41,666 nucleotides of DNA from an uncultured Lachnospiraceae bacterium (lineage in GTDB: Bacteria > Bacillota > Clostridia > Lachnospirales > Lachnospiraceae): positions 1-41,666 of the forward strand of contig CALWET010000013.1 of the NCBI GenBank assembly GCA_944377385.1, read 5' to 3'. This document shows positions 41,367 through 41,666 of this stretch, in pieces. Under the pieces are notes generated by a model. The model did not search any database. It was not told where the DNA came from and was given only the letters and a program-made list of their open reading frames with translations. Each line of letters opens with the position of its first letter. Position 1 is the stretch's first letter. The translations under genes were made by a program, and so were the position numbers.

Positions 41367-41666
41367 TTATGCCTCCATCCTCCTCATGACATGTATGTCC
41401 TCGGGATTGAAACGGATGCCGACCTGGGCCTCTTCCTCCACATAATCCGTAGTCCTGATCTTGAATTCCTGTCCCGTAGTGGAGAAGGTCACCTTGTAAA
41501 CGCCCTCTCTTATGGTCTCAGGATCAAACTCATAATCCACGCTTATGTCCACTGACTGCTCCTCGTCGCTGAGCTTCCAGCCCTGGGCATTGGCCCAGGT
41601 CTTGAGATCTGTGTCCAGCGCCTGGGATTCCGTGATCTCGTCCACGGTCTTGAAAAAGTTGAAGGC
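41367..41666 (-). CDS. potA: Spermidine/putrescine ABC ATPase PotA, C-terminal part
   Basis: The last 99 codons of an ABC ATPase enter from the right edge (AFNFFKTVDEITES ...). They cover the C-terminal regulatory TOBE-type domain ending VGIRFNPEDIHVMRRMEA, which is characteristic of PotA-like importers. The nucleotide-binding domain lies outside the window. Identity is supported by the potBCD genes that follow without a gap. Confidence 0.88.
   Translation of the reverse strand, partial: AFNFFKTVDEITESQALDTDLKTWANAQGWKLSDEEQSVDISVDYEFDPETIREGVYKVTFSTTGQEFKIRTTDYVEEEAQVGIRFNPEDIHVMRRMEA

Noticed and set aside
1..41666. CRISPR array, rRNA operon or insertion sequence
   Set aside because: No regularly spaced 25-40-bp repeats, no rRNA core sequences and no transposase-like protein with flanking inverted repeats were seen.

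Overview
The window reads as a piece of a Bacillota (Firmicutes) chromosome, most likely a Lachnospiraceae-type Clostridium relative. This rests on strong AGGAGG-type ribosome sites, sigma-A promoters, U-tract terminators, a XRE/ImmA/Y-polymerase/YolD cassette, a c-di-GMP-II riboswitch and DivIVA-like and MetNIQ/PotABCD proteins. The taxonomic call is an inference; no rRNA is present.

Left end (1-4150), accessory and visibly AT-rich after base 400: the tail of an integrative element (partial gene 1-122, repeats) ends in a displaced 3' half of a tRNA-Ser(CGA) gene (307-361) with its terminator, i.e. an attachment-site scar. Beyond it lie a truncated and a complete DUF4143 ATPase, each preceded by palindromic arrays, a cut-off small gene, and an AbiEi/AbiEii-type toxin-antitoxin operon.

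4220-7235: the methionine importer metNIQ. It is preceded by a sigma-A promoter, a 42-codon ORF with 13 methionine codons, and an intrinsic terminator just before metN. This looks like a leader-peptide attenuator for methionine, where Bacillota usually use S-box or T-box RNAs.

7260-10713: an SOS-like cassette. A small conserved-looking ORF is divergent from XRE regulator - ImmA/IrrE metallopeptidase - Y-family DNA polymerase - YolD-like protein, with repeated CGAAC-N4-TTTCG boxes in the shared promoter region.

10794-38209 (minus strand): an uninterrupted 23-gene directon for an exported polysaccharide. It starts with a sigma-A promoter and a c-di-GMP-II riboswitch, then a priming sugar-phosphate transferase, a DivIVA-like coiled-coil protein, a degenerate membrane metallophosphoesterase, an intact metallophosphoesterase, two Wzz-like proteins (one fused to a degenerate GGDEF domain), Wzy, Wzx, six further glycosyltransferases, a pyruvyltransferase, two extracytoplasmic glycosidase-like proteins, WbqC-like and ATP-grasp proteins. 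It ends with a REC-HD-GYP regulator, an HPt protein, a hybrid histidine kinase and an active-looking GGDEF cyclase. The operon is therefore read by a c-di-GMP sensor at its head, encodes c-di-GMP turnover enzymes at its tail, and carries a GGDEF-derived domain on its chain-length protein. This suggests a closed c-di-GMP circuit around polysaccharide synthesis. No BY-kinase of the usual Gram-positive capsule type is seen.

38446-41666 (minus strand): potABCD-type spermidine/putrescine importer, with potA cut by the window edge and a terminator after potD.
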